Shown: in pieces, positions 36,848-44,746 of the stretch
Position numbering within the stretch: position 1 is the first letter of the stretch
Layout of the letters: each line of letters opens with the position of its first letter
NCBI RefSeq assembly: GCF_027913035.1
Contig: NZ_CP115775.1
Location: 2,954,501-3,018,500 of the forward strand
Source: Paracoccus albus
GTDB taxonomy: Bacteria > Pseudomonadota > Alphaproteobacteria > Rhodobacterales > Rhodobacteraceae
Direction of reading: 5' to 3'
DNA: 64,000 bases
Position numbers and translations under genes: made by a program
Notes under the pieces: model-generated
What the model saw: the letters and a program-made list of their open reading frames with translations, nothing else
Databases searched by the model: none
Told to the model about the DNA's origin: nothing

Positions 36848-37443
36848 TATTTCGTCTGGGCCTGACCGGATCCATCGGTATGGGAAAATCCACGACCGGC
36901 AAGATGTTTGTGGAAAGAGGTCACCCGCTTTGGGATGCAGATGAAGCCGTCCATCGACTTTATTCAAAAGGTGGCGCGGCTGTGCAACGGGTGTCCGAAG
37001 CATTTCCCGCTGCCCTGAATGACGGCGCAATAGATCGTGCAGCGCTGAAAGCCGCATTGGCGGCTGATCCAGATGGATTCAGCCGGTTGGAAACGATCGT
37101 GCATCCCCTTGTTGCCGCGGATCGCAAGGCGTTCATCGCCCGTGCTGAGAATGACGGAGCAAGGATAGCTGTGCTTGATATTCCGCTGCTGTTTGAGACA
37201 GGGGCAGAGAAGCAGCTTGACGGCGTCGCGGTTGTCTCAACCGATGCCAAGACGCAGAAGGCGCGCGTGTTGGCACGGCCCGGCATGACGGCAGAGACGT
37301 TTGAGATGATCCTGTCACGACAAATGCCGGACGCCGAAAAAAGGGTGCGTGCAGATTGGGTCATCCCCAGCGATACATTGGAGTCCGCCCGGCGCGCGGT
37401 CGACGCAATTTGCAGCGAGATACTTGAGGGTCAGAATGCGTGA
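36844..37443 (+). CDS. coaE: dephospho-CoA kinase
   Basis: CoaE carries out the last step of coenzyme A synthesis. The 199-residue protein has the P-loop LGLTGSIGMGKSTTGKMF at the N-terminus, the HPLVAADRKAFI region and VLDIPLLFETGAE. It uses a GTG start inside the aroE stop (GTGA). It overlaps dnaQ by 8 bases. Confidence 0.97.
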   Translation: MIFRLGLTGSIGMGKSTTGKMFVERGHPLWDADEAVHRLYSKGGAAVQRVSEAFPAALNDGAIDRAALKAALAADPDGFSRLETIVHPLVAADRKAFIARAENDGARIAVLDIPLLFETGAEKQLDGVAVVSTDAKTQKARVLARPGMTAETFEMILSRQMPDAEKRVRADWVIPSDTLESARRAVDAICSEILEGQNA

Positions 37444-38158
37444 AATCGTGATGGATACCGAAACGACGGGCCTTGATCCTTCATCGGGTGATCGCCTGCT
37501 GGAGATCGGCGCAGTTGAATTGTTCAACCACCTTCCCACGGGCCGGACCTACCACAAATACATCAACCCGGAGCGCGACGTCCCCGATGAAGCGGTCGCC
37601 ATTCACGGGCTGACAACCGCATTCCTGCAAGACAAACCCCTTTTTTCACAAGTTATCGACGAATTTCTGGACTTTATCGGCCCGGACGCGAAACTGGTGA
37701 TTCATAATGCCAGTTTCGACATGAAGTTCATGAATGCGGAACTCAAGCGATGCGGGCGCGCCACACTGCCATGGTCGCGAGCGTTGGATACGCTGGCACT
37801 GGCCAAGGAAAAGTTTCCCGGCGCTCAGAACTCGCTGGACGCGTTGTGCCGCAGATATGGCATCGACAACTCTGCCCGAACCCTGCATGGCGCGCTTCTC
37901 GACAGTGAAATTCTGGCTGAGGTTTATCTGGAACTGATCGGCGGCAGGCAGCCCGATCTGGTGCTGGCGGCCCCCCAGCCGATCAAACAGGCCGGGGCGG
38001 CAGAAGGTGAAAACCAGGAAAAGGCCACGGCCCGGCAACGACCTTCGCCCTTGCCGGGCAGATTAAGCGACGCTGAAAAGGCTGCGCATAAAGAATTCGT
38101 CGCGAAAATGGGCGATAGTGCCGTATGGTCACGCTACATGAGCATCACGGACGGTTGA
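37436..38158 (+). CDS. dnaQ: DNA polymerase III epsilon subunit (3'-5' exonuclease)
   Basis: DnaQ proofreads the replicative polymerase. The 240-residue protein has all three exonuclease motifs: ExoI IVMDTETTGLDP, ExoII LVIHNASFDMKFMNAEL and ExoIII HGALLDSEILAEVYLEL with the catalytic His and Asp. A Pro/Ala-rich linker follows and a C-terminal segment that likely binds the alpha subunit. The ATG at 37436 is chosen since the exonuclease fold starts at residue 3, and longer starts lie deep in coaE. Confidence 0.97.
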   Translation: MREIVMDTETTGLDPSSGDRLLEIGAVELFNHLPTGRTYHKYINPERDVPDEAVAIHGLTTAFLQDKPLFSQVIDEFLDFIGPDAKLVIHNASFDMKFMNAELKRCGRATLPWSRALDTLALAKEKFPGAQNSLDALCRRYGIDNSARTLHGALLDSEILAEVYLELIGGRQPDLVLAAPQPIKQAGAAEGENQEKATARQRPSPLPGRLSDAEKAAHKEFVAKMGDSAVWSRYMSITDG

Positions 38159-38207
38159 ACTTCGCCCTGCAAAGGCTGACACTGCGGAAAAACAGCGGGC
38201 AGTCATC

Positions 38208-39104
38208 ATGGGCGACTTGATTGCGCCACTTCGCGATATCTGGCAATTCATTCTCGCACTTGGCGAACGGATGGATAAGATTCATATGGGTCTTATCGCA
38301 GCCGGCGTTGCATTTTACGCGATGTTCGCTGTGTTTCCGGGACTTGCCGCGATCATCGCCTTCTGGGGCGTCTGGTACGATCCGACTGTCATTCAGGACT
38401 ATGTTCATGTTGCCGAGGAATTTGTCCCGCCGGAAGCGATGGCGATCCTGCAGGTTCAGGTGGATTCGCTGGTATCTGGCGGGCGAACGAAGCTTGGATG
38501 GACGACTTTCTTATCGTTTATGATTGCGACCGTGGCGGCCCGCGCAGGCGTGAATGCCTTGGTTCGCGGATTAAACGCCGCTTACGGCGTTCGGGCGCAT
38601 TCGACGGTTTTCGGCTTTGTGCTCGCCTACATCCTGACGCTGGCGATTGTCGGTGTGGTTTTCATGGGGCTTGTGACGATCGTTGTCGTGCCGATCGTGC
38701 TGAACATGTTTGCGCTTGGGCCGTTCCGGGCGTGGCTGATAACCGCGCTGCCTTGGGCCGGAATGCTGCTGATCGTGATGATAGGCATCGGGATTCTGTA
38801 TCGTTACGGCCCAAATGTCCGCACGCCGCGAACAGCGATTTTTACATGGGGCTCGGTTGTCGCGACGATTGCCTGGGGTCTCGCCTCACTGGCCTTTTCG
38901 GCCTATCTCGGCAGTTTTAACAGCTACAACCGGATCTACGGCTCTATCGGTGCTGTGGTCGCTTTGCTGATGTGGTTCTATCTGGCTGCATTCTCCGTCA
39001 TGCTCGGCGCGGTATTCAATGTAGAGCTTCGCCGCCGCCGCCGCGTTGCAGCAGCGAGAGAAGCGCGGCGGTCACTGCGGGAAGAGGCGGCAGCGCAGGA
39101 TTAA
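38208..39104 (+). CDS. YihY/BrkB-family inner-membrane protein
   Basis: A 298-residue protein with six or so predicted membrane spans. It shows the YihY pattern: GLIAAGVAFYAMFAVFPGLA near residue 28, TFLSFMIATVAARAGVNAL, ARTPRT-like VRTPRTAIFTWGSVVATIAW and NRIYGSIGAVVALLMWFYLA. The function of the family is unproven; older claims of an RNase role were withdrawn. It follows dnaQ by 49 bases and ends overlapping the convergent methyltransferase by 4. Confidence 0.9.
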   Translation: MGDLIAPLRDIWQFILALGERMDKIHMGLIAAGVAFYAMFAVFPGLAAIIAFWGVWYDPTVIQDYVHVAEEFVPPEAMAILQVQVDSLVSGGRTKLGWTTFLSFMIATVAARAGVNALVRGLNAAYGVRAHSTVFGFVLAYILTLAIVGVVFMGLVTIVVVPIVLNMFALGPFRAWLITALPWAGMLLIVMIGIGILYRYGPNVRTPRTAIFTWGSVVATIAWGLASLAFSAYLGSFNSYNRIYGSIGAVVALLMWFYLAAFSVMLGAVFNVELRRRRRVAAAREARRSLREEAAAQD

Positions 39105-40180
39105 AGTGGGCCGGTCTGGTACAGCCTGACCTTCAGCCCGCCATGCGCCACGAATGGCCCCGGTTCTTTGAACGGCAGCCCGGTCGCGCGGGCCAAAGCG
39201 GGTTCTGACGTCACGATCCCCACTCGCCAACCCCTGAACCGGCTGCGCAAAACCTCGCCCATCGCGGCATGAAGACCGAATAGTGGACCTTTATTGCCGA
39301 TGCGAGCGCCGTATGGCGGGTTGATGATAACCAGCCCGGCCGGCCCGTCAGGAGGGGCGGCATCTGCGATCTGCCCTTGTGCAAAGCTGCACCAGTCGCC
39401 GACCCCCGCGCGATCGGCGTTTGCCACGCTCATTCTGACGGCACCTGCATCGCGGTCGGCACCGTAGAAACGTTGTGAGGGTGTTTTAAACTTGGAAGCG
39501 GATTCCATCGTGCGGAATGCTGCGGGATCATAGCTTGCAAACTGCTCGAACGCGAAGTTTCTGCTTCTGCCGGGCATCAGTCCTGCCGCGATCTCTGCGG
39601 CTTCGATAACGAATGTGCCAGAGCCACACATTGGATCGAACACAGATTCCGTGCCGACGTAACCGCATTCGCGAAGGAAGGCCGCCGCCATCGTCTCGCG
39701 CATGGGTGCTTTGGCGACGGCTTCCTTGTGACCGCGCTTGTGCAGGCTTTCACCCGATGAATCGAGGCTGATTGTGGCCAGATCATCCTCTATCCGCAGT
39801 TTGACGACGACCAAGGCATCCTTGCTGATCGGCGCGCCCAATTCCTCCCGGATCGCGCGTTCGATACGCTGCGCGGCCGCGCCGGCATGGTAGATGCGGG
39901 ATTTTCGCGTCGTGGCCTCTACCCTGACCGGAATGTCCTTTTGCAGAAAATCGGCCCAGGGAAACTTTCGCGCCCGCTTATCAAGCTGCGCCAGGTGCAT
40001 GGCGCGAAACTCGCCAATACGGACAAGCACACGGGTCGCACAGCGAAGGGCAAGATTGGCCCGCCAGACTTCGGGCCAGCCGCCACGCGTTTCCACGCCG
40101 CCTGCTATGACCTGCGGGTCGCTAAAGCCTGCCTGACGCGCTTCATCGGCCAGCGGCTGCTCCAGCCCCGGCGTCGCCAC
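39101..40180 (-). CDS. THUMP-domain class I SAM-dependent RNA methyltransferase (RlmL/YpsC type)
   Basis: A 359-residue enzyme. Residues 10-150 form the ferredoxin-like and THUMP RNA-binding part, and residues 155-350 the UPF0020-type methyltransferase with DPMCGSGTFVIEAAEIAAG as SAM loop and LVIINPPYGARIG as catalytic NPPY motif. It resembles the N-terminal half of RlmL, which makes m2G2445 in 23S rRNA, so rRNA guanine-N2 methylation is likely but the exact site is inferred. It faces yihY and precedes phyR on the same strand with a 20-base gap. Confidence 0.9.
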   Translation of the reverse strand: MATPGLEQPLADEARQAGFSDPQVIAGGVETRGGWPEVWRANLALRCATRVLVRIGEFRAMHLAQLDKRARKFPWADFLQKDIPVRVEATTRKSRIYHAGAAAQRIERAIREELGAPISKDALVVVKLRIEDDLATISLDSSGESLHKRGHKEAVAKAPMRETMAAAFLRECGYVGTESVFDPMCGSGTFVIEAAEIAAGLMPGRSRNFAFEQFASYDPAAFRTMESASKFKTPSQRFYGADRDAGAVRMSVANADRAGVGDWCSFAQGQIADAAPPDGPAGLVIINPPYGARIGNKGPLFGLHAAMGEVLRSRFRGWRVGIVTSEPALARATGLPFKEPGPFVAHGGLKVRLYQTGPL

Positions 40181-40200
40181 CAGAAAGATGCCCAGTTCGC

Positions 40201-41004
40201 TCAGCTGGCCTCCAGCCCTTCGGTCGAGGCAAAGAACATGGCCTGACTGACGGCAGAACTTACCTGATCTTCGGTATATGGTTTCGAGATCAGGAAGGCA
40301 GGTTCGGGCCGGTCGCCGGTCAGCAGACGTTCGGGGAACGCCGTGATAAAGATCACAGGCATATCGCCAAGCGTCGACAGCAGTTCATTCACGGCGTCGA
40401 CACCGGAAGAACCATCGGCAAGCTGAATATCGGCAAGAATCAGATCAGGACGCTTTTCCTTGGCAAGCTGAACAGCCGCAGTATGCGTGCGCGCGATGCC
40501 TGTCACCTCATGGCCCATCGCCTGTACGATGCCCTTCAGATCCATCGCGATGATCGTTTCATCTTCGATCACCATGACTTTGCCGCGCAGGGCATTGCCC
40601 ATTTCATTCATCGCGGTCTGCACCAGCTCTTCCGCCTCTTCGGGCGAGATCTGCATGACCTTTGCGATTTCATCAGGGCGCAGCCCCTCGATCGTGTTCA
40701 GCAGCAGCGCCTCACGCGAGTTTGGCGTCAGACCGGACAGGTGAACCTGTGCGCGTTGACCACGGGCACCGCCGTCTGCGTCTGCAACGGGCTGGCCGCT
40801 GGATTCCCAGATTGCGTGGAAGGCACGAAACAGGCCGACACGCACATCAACGCCCTCAAGCGGGCTGCGGTCAGCCAGAATGGCCTCCAGCGTGGCGGCA
40901 GCATAATTGTCGCCAGCGGATTGGCTGCCCGTCAGCGCACGTGCATAGCGGCGCAGAAACGGCAGCTCTTGCCCGATGGACTTGGCAAGGTCGGCAGAAG
41001 ACAT
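40201..41004 (-). CDS. phyR: general stress response anti-anti-sigma regulator PhyR
   Basis: PhyR has an N-terminal sigma-factor-like domain that, once the receiver is phosphorylated, captures NepR and frees EcfG. The 267-residue protein has the sigma-like ELPFLRRYARALTGSQSAGD and LTPNSREALLLNTIEGLRPD, and a C-terminal receiver with VMVIEDETIIAMDLKG, phospho-acceptor Asp192 in LILADIQLADGSSGVD and the Lys in FLISKPYTE. The ATG at 41004 is favoured by AGAGG 5 bases upstream. It is divergent from nepR-ecfG and the partner kinase. Confidence 0.96.
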   Translation of the reverse strand: MSSADLAKSIGQELPFLRRYARALTGSQSAGDNYAAATLEAILADRSPLEGVDVRVGLFRAFHAIWESSGQPVADADGGARGQRAQVHLSGLTPNSREALLLNTIEGLRPDEIAKVMQISPEEAEELVQTAMNEMGNALRGKVMVIEDETIIAMDLKGIVQAMGHEVTGIARTHTAAVQLAKEKRPDLILADIQLADGSSGVDAVNELLSTLGDMPVIFITAFPERLLTGDRPEPAFLISKPYTEDQVSSAVSQAMFFASTEGLEAS

Positions 41005-41032
41005 ATAAACCTCTATCATCGCGGCCCCTGGT

Positions 41033-41057
41033 GGAACCAGTCTATGATCTATCGGTT
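41033..41057 (+). promoter_or_regulatory. EcfG-dependent promoter of nepR-ecfG
   Basis: GGAAC at 41033-41037 and GTT at 41055-41057 are separated by 17 bases, matching the alphaproteobacterial general stress promoter GGAAC-N16/17-xGTT. It points to nepR, 40 bases before its ATG, so the operon should be autoregulated. Confidence 0.7.
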
Positions 41058-41096
41058 GAGCGGGATGCGCACAAGTCAGTCGGGATTAAACATAAT

Positions 41097-41243
41097 ATGG
41101 TCACCAAGCGGGACGAGCGAAAAAAAGCCGCTCTGGAAAAGCAGATCGACGAAAACCTTAAGCGGGTCTACCAGGAGGACGCCAAGGAAGAGGTGCCGGA
41201 TCGCTTCCTTGACCTGCTGAAACAGCTGCGCGAGCAGGAGTAA
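41097..41243 (+). CDS. nepR: anti-sigma factor NepR
   Basis: A 48-residue protein matching NepR, the anti-sigma factor that holds EcfG inactive. The core is DENLKRVYQEDAKEEVPDRF followed by LDLLKQLREQE, with the conserved helix that contacts EcfG and PhyR. It is short for the family (about 55-65), so the start could lie a few codons upstream, but no better start is obvious. It precedes ecfG by 3 bases. Confidence 0.9.
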   Translation: MVTKRDERKKAALEKQIDENLKRVYQEDAKEEVPDRFLDLLKQLREQE

Positions 41244-41246
41244 CCC

Positions 41247-41837
41247 ATGTCAGACAAAGCGAAACGCACCCAGACCGGTTCGTCTGGCGCATCTCCGCGC
41301 GACGAGTTGGTTGACCATCTGCCCGCGCTGCGCGCCTTTGCCCTCTCGCTGACCCGTGACGGCGCATCCGCCGACGACCTTGTGCAGGACACCATCGTCA
41401 AAGCATGGACCAATATGGACAAGTTCCAGCCCGGCACGAATCTTCGTGCATGGCTTTTCACGATTCTGCGGAACACCTTTTATTCTGCCCGCCGTAAAAC
41501 GAAACGCGAGGTTTCGGATGCTGATGGCGTCCACGCAGCTCGTCTTGCGACGCGGCCTGAACATGACGGGCGGCTGGCGATGACTGACTTCCGCGCGGCA
41601 TTCGCCCAGCTTCCGGACGAACAGCGCGAGGCGCTGATTCTGGTTGGCGCATCCGGCTTTTCTTATGAGGAAGCCGCGAACATGACCGGCGTGGCAGTCG
41701 GCACGGTAAAGTCGCGTGCCAATCGGGGGCGCCGCCGCCTTGCCGAACTGCTTCAGCTTGAAGATGGCGAGGAGCTTGAGATGACCGATCGCGCGACGCT
41801 TGCCGCGATGGCTGCGAACTCGCCCGTTATGCGTTGA
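41247..41837 (+). CDS. ecfG: EcfG-type RNA polymerase sigma factor
   Basis: A 196-residue ECF sigma factor of the EcfG group. Region 2 has HLPALRAFALSLTRDGASAD and QDTIVKAWTNMDKFQPGTNL; region 4 has LPDEQREALILVGASGFSYE and TGVAVGTVKSRANRGRRRL. The ending is a short tail. Gene order with nepR, divergent phyR and a sensor kinase is diagnostic for the general stress response. It reads GGAAC/GTT promoters such as the one in front of nepR. Confidence 0.96.
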   Translation: MSDKAKRTQTGSSGASPRDELVDHLPALRAFALSLTRDGASADDLVQDTIVKAWTNMDKFQPGTNLRAWLFTILRNTFYSARRKTKREVSDADGVHAARLATRPEHDGRLAMTDFRAAFAQLPDEQREALILVGASGFSYEEAANMTGVAVGTVKSRANRGRRRLAELLQLEDGEELEMTDRATLAAMAANSPVMR

Positions 41838-41850
41838 GGCAGGCTGGCGC

Positions 41851-43626
41851 ATGTGGCTGACCGAGACTTACCAATTTGCCAAGGGTCTCGGCTTTCGGCT
41901 TGCTGCGCTTCTTTCGGTGGCGATTCTGCCCATCGGTCTGATGTCGCTTATTCAGACGCTATATCTGTCCGGTGAGGCGGAACGATCAGCCGAAACTGCC
42001 ATTGTCGGGCGGACGGGCGCTGCCGCTGCGGGTGAGCGTGCCTTGTTCCAAAGTGCGCTTGGCACGGCCGACGCCCTTGGACCGGCTGTTTTGCGGGATA
42101 TCGAAAATCCCGAAGCGTGTTCTCGGATGCTCAAAAGCTTTGCCGAGCGGGGCGCGACCTATGTCTATGCGGGATTTGTTCAGCTTGACGGCATCACGTT
42201 CTGTAATTCGGGCGAAGAAACGCGCGATCTGACGGGCTTTGCAGCATATGAACACTTTGTGGCAAATCCCACCACGATGGTCGTGCCGATGCGTCGCGGT
42301 GCCGTAAGCGGGCAAGAGGTTGTTGTTGTGGGCCAGCCGCTCTACCGCGACCGCGAGTTGCTGGGATATGTCGCCGTGTCCCTGTCGCAGGAACTGCTGC
42401 AATCCACGCACAGCTCCATCTATGGCAGCGCAGGGGCACGGACGATCACGTTCAACTCTGACGGCGATATTCTGTCGGCGGATGATGGCGTGATGGAAGA
42501 TATCAGCGGTGCCTTGCCGCGTGGTCAGACGTTGGAAGACCTTATCGTCCGGGCTGAAACGACCTTCACCGACATCACCGAAACCGGAGAGCAGCGGGTT
42601 TTCGCTGTCGTATCGGTCGTGCCGGGGCTGGTCTATGCACTGGGTAGCTACAGCCCGACGGAAGCGGGCGTTCAGGGTTATCGTGTGACCAAGCTGACAG
42701 CGGTTCTGTTTGCGATTGCCCTGTGGGCCGTGTCGCTTGGCGTTGCGTATTACGCGGTCTACCGGCTTGTTCTGCGCCATGTTCGGGAATTGCGCGGCCA
42801 GATGCGCCGCTTTGCAGTCGGTGACAGGGCCGCGCCCCCGCGTATTATGGAAGATGCCCCGACCGAGATCGCCGATGTTTCGCGGACGTTCCATAATATG
42901 GTCCGGATCCTGAACAGGGATGAGGCCGCACTTGAAGCCGCGATTGACGATAAGACGGTGCTGCTGAAAGAGGTTCATCACCGCGTCAAGAACAACCTTC
43001 AGCTTATCGCCTCGATCATCTCGATGCAGGGCCGTGTGATTGAGGACGCCGATGCCAAGCGCACCTTGCGTTCGGTTCAGGACCGGGTGGCCGCGCTCGC
43101 CTCTATTTACAAAAATCTGTATCAGGCAGAGCATCTGGAATCCGTTCAGGCTGACAGGCTGATGTCTGAAATCATCAACCAGATGACGCGCGCCACAATC
43201 GGCCCGGACCGTCGGCTGGATATAGAAACGGAACTTGCGCCGCTTATTTTGCCGCCGGATCAGGCCGTTCCGCTGACCTTGCTGACGACGGAGGCATTTA
43301 CCAATGCTCTGAAGTATGCGGGGACGCCAAAAGGGCATGATCGTCCCTGGGTACGCGTGCATCTGACCCATGAGGGCGAGGAAATGGCCCGGCTGGAAGT
43401 CGCAAACTCTATGGGCGAAGACCAGCCCCACCACGAAGGCACAGGTCTGGGCAGCCAGTTGATCGAGGCTTTTGCGATGCAGCTTGAATCAGAGGCCGAC
43501 ATCAAGACAAGCGAAACGGAGTTTGTCTTTTCAATGCTGTTCCGGATAGAGCCGATCAGGCCATTGCCCGTTGATGATCGCACCGTCGTCCTGACGTCGG
43601 CTGCCCGCGGCGGGGCGCAGCACTAG
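41851..43626 (+). CDS. membrane sensor histidine kinase of the HWE/HisKA_2 type (PhyK-like)
   Basis: A 591-residue membrane kinase. Residues 11-34 and about 280-310 are membrane spans around an extracytoplasmic sensor of some 240 residues. A HAMP-like segment follows. The HisKA_2 box is LLKEVHHRVKNNLQLIASI with phospho-acceptor His376, and the ATPase part has TLLTTEAFTNALKYA and the glycine loop GTGLGSQLIEAFAMQL. It is 13 bases downstream of ecfG, and family knowledge says such kinases phosphorylate PhyR. The stress signal is unknown. The ATG at 41851 is chosen because it leads directly into the first span. Confidence 0.9.
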   Translation: MWLTETYQFAKGLGFRLAALLSVAILPIGLMSLIQTLYLSGEAERSAETAIVGRTGAAAAGERALFQSALGTADALGPAVLRDIENPEACSRMLKSFAERGATYVYAGFVQLDGITFCNSGEETRDLTGFAAYEHFVANPTTMVVPMRRGAVSGQEVVVVGQPLYRDRELLGYVAVSLSQELLQSTHSSIYGSAGARTITFNSDGDILSADDGVMEDISGALPRGQTLEDLIVRAETTFTDITETGEQRVFAVVSVVPGLVYALGSYSPTEAGVQGYRVTKLTAVLFAIALWAVSLGVAYYAVYRLVLRHVRELRGQMRRFAVGDRAAPPRIMEDAPTEIADVSRTFHNMVRILNRDEAALEAAIDDKTVLLKEVHHRVKNNLQLIASIISMQGRVIEDADAKRTLRSVQDRVAALASIYKNLYQAEHLESVQADRLMSEIINQMTRATIGPDRRLDIETELAPLILPPDQAVPLTLLTTEAFTNALKYAGTPKGHDRPWVRVHLTHEGEEMARLEVANSMGEDQPHHEGTGLGSQLIEAFAMQLESEADIKTSETEFVFSMLFRIEPIRPLPVDDRTVVLTSAARGGAQH

Positions 43627-43687
43627 CTCCGGGCTTTCCATCGGTCCCGGCAGCAGGTAGCTTCCCGCCAAAATGACAGGAGACGGC

Positions 43688-44746
43688 ATGGAACGCGAAA
43701 AGCTTGGCCAAAGCGATGTCGAAGTAAGCTCTTTTTGCCTGGGAACGATGACCTTCGGCAATCAGACCGACGAAGTGGATGCGCATCAGCAAATTGATCT
43801 GGCGCTTGATGCTGGCATCACTTTCCTTGACTGCGCAGAGATGTATCCGGTCAACCCGGTCCGCAAGGAAACGGCGGGCCGGTCAGAGGAGATCATCGGC
43901 AGTTGGATCGCCAGAACCGGCCGCCGCGACGACATCGAAATCGCAACCAAGGTCACGGGCAATGGCAGCGTCGTCCGCGATGGAGAGGGCTATGATGGCA
44001 AGATCATCGCCCGCACGATTGATGCCTCGCTGAAGCGACTGCAGACCGATATGATCGACCTGTACCAGATCCACTGGCCGATGCGCGGCAGTTACGCCTT
44101 TCGCCAAAGCTGGCACTACGATCCATCGGATCAGCGTCGGCAGGAAAATATCGACCATATGGGCGAGGTGCTGCGTGCACTTGCCGATGCTGTGCAGGCT
44201 GGAAAGATCCGTTCCTTCGGCTTGTCGAATGAAACCGCTTGGGGCACGACCCGCTGGATCGATACCGCCGAAAGACTGCACGCGCCGCGCGTGGCCGCTA
44301 TCCAGAACGAATATTCGCTGCTCAACCGCCTGTATGACACCGATCTGGCCGAGGTTGCAGTGAATGAGGGCGTGACCTTGCTGGCCTATTCGCCGTTGGC
44401 TGCTGGCTTGCTGACAGGAAAGTATCAGGGCGGCGCCGTGCCAGAGGGAAGCCGCGCGGCGGTCGATATCGCTGCGGGCGGCGCGGGCAATCTGGGCGGC
44501 CGTATGACCGAGCGGGCGCATAAGGCCGTGGACAGCTATCACCAATTGGCGCAGATGTCGGGCATTGACCCGATTCACATGGCACTTGCGTGGCTGCGGA
44601 CACGTCCGTTCCCGGTCATTCCGATCCTTGGCGCGACTTCTGCGGCGCAGCTTGAACACCAGCTTCCTGGGCTGGAGGCGACAATCACGGACGATCTTAA
44701 ATCCGCCATTGATGATCTGAACCGCGCATGGCCGCAGCCCTATTGA
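43688..44746 (+). CDS. aldo/keto reductase (Tas-like)
   Basis: A 352-residue NADPH-dependent aldo/keto reductase with the (beta/alpha)8 fold. Catalytic residues appear in FLDCAEMYPVNP (Asp and Tyr), IEIATKVTGNGSVV (Lys) and YQIHWPMRG (His). The C-terminal cofactor motif is VIPILGATSAAQLEHQL. AGGAGA precedes the ATG at 43688. The stop lies 19 bases inside the next gene. Substrate unknown. Confidence 0.92.
   Translation: MEREKLGQSDVEVSSFCLGTMTFGNQTDEVDAHQQIDLALDAGITFLDCAEMYPVNPVRKETAGRSEEIIGSWIARTGRRDDIEIATKVTGNGSVVRDGEGYDGKIIARTIDASLKRLQTDMIDLYQIHWPMRGSYAFRQSWHYDPSDQRRQENIDHMGEVLRALADAVQAGKIRSFGLSNETAWGTTRWIDTAERLHAPRVAAIQNEYSLLNRLYDTDLAEVAVNEGVTLLAYSPLAAGLLTGKYQGGAVPEGSRAAVDIAAGGAGNLGGRMTERAHKAVDSYHQLAQMSGIDPIHMALAWLRTRPFPVIPILGATSAAQLEHQLPGLEATITDDLKSAIDDLNRAWPQPY

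Noticed and set aside
41986..43434. 482-residue minus-strand open frame opposite the PhyK-like kinase
   Set aside because: The plus-strand kinase has clear domain motifs; this frame has none and is antisense noise.
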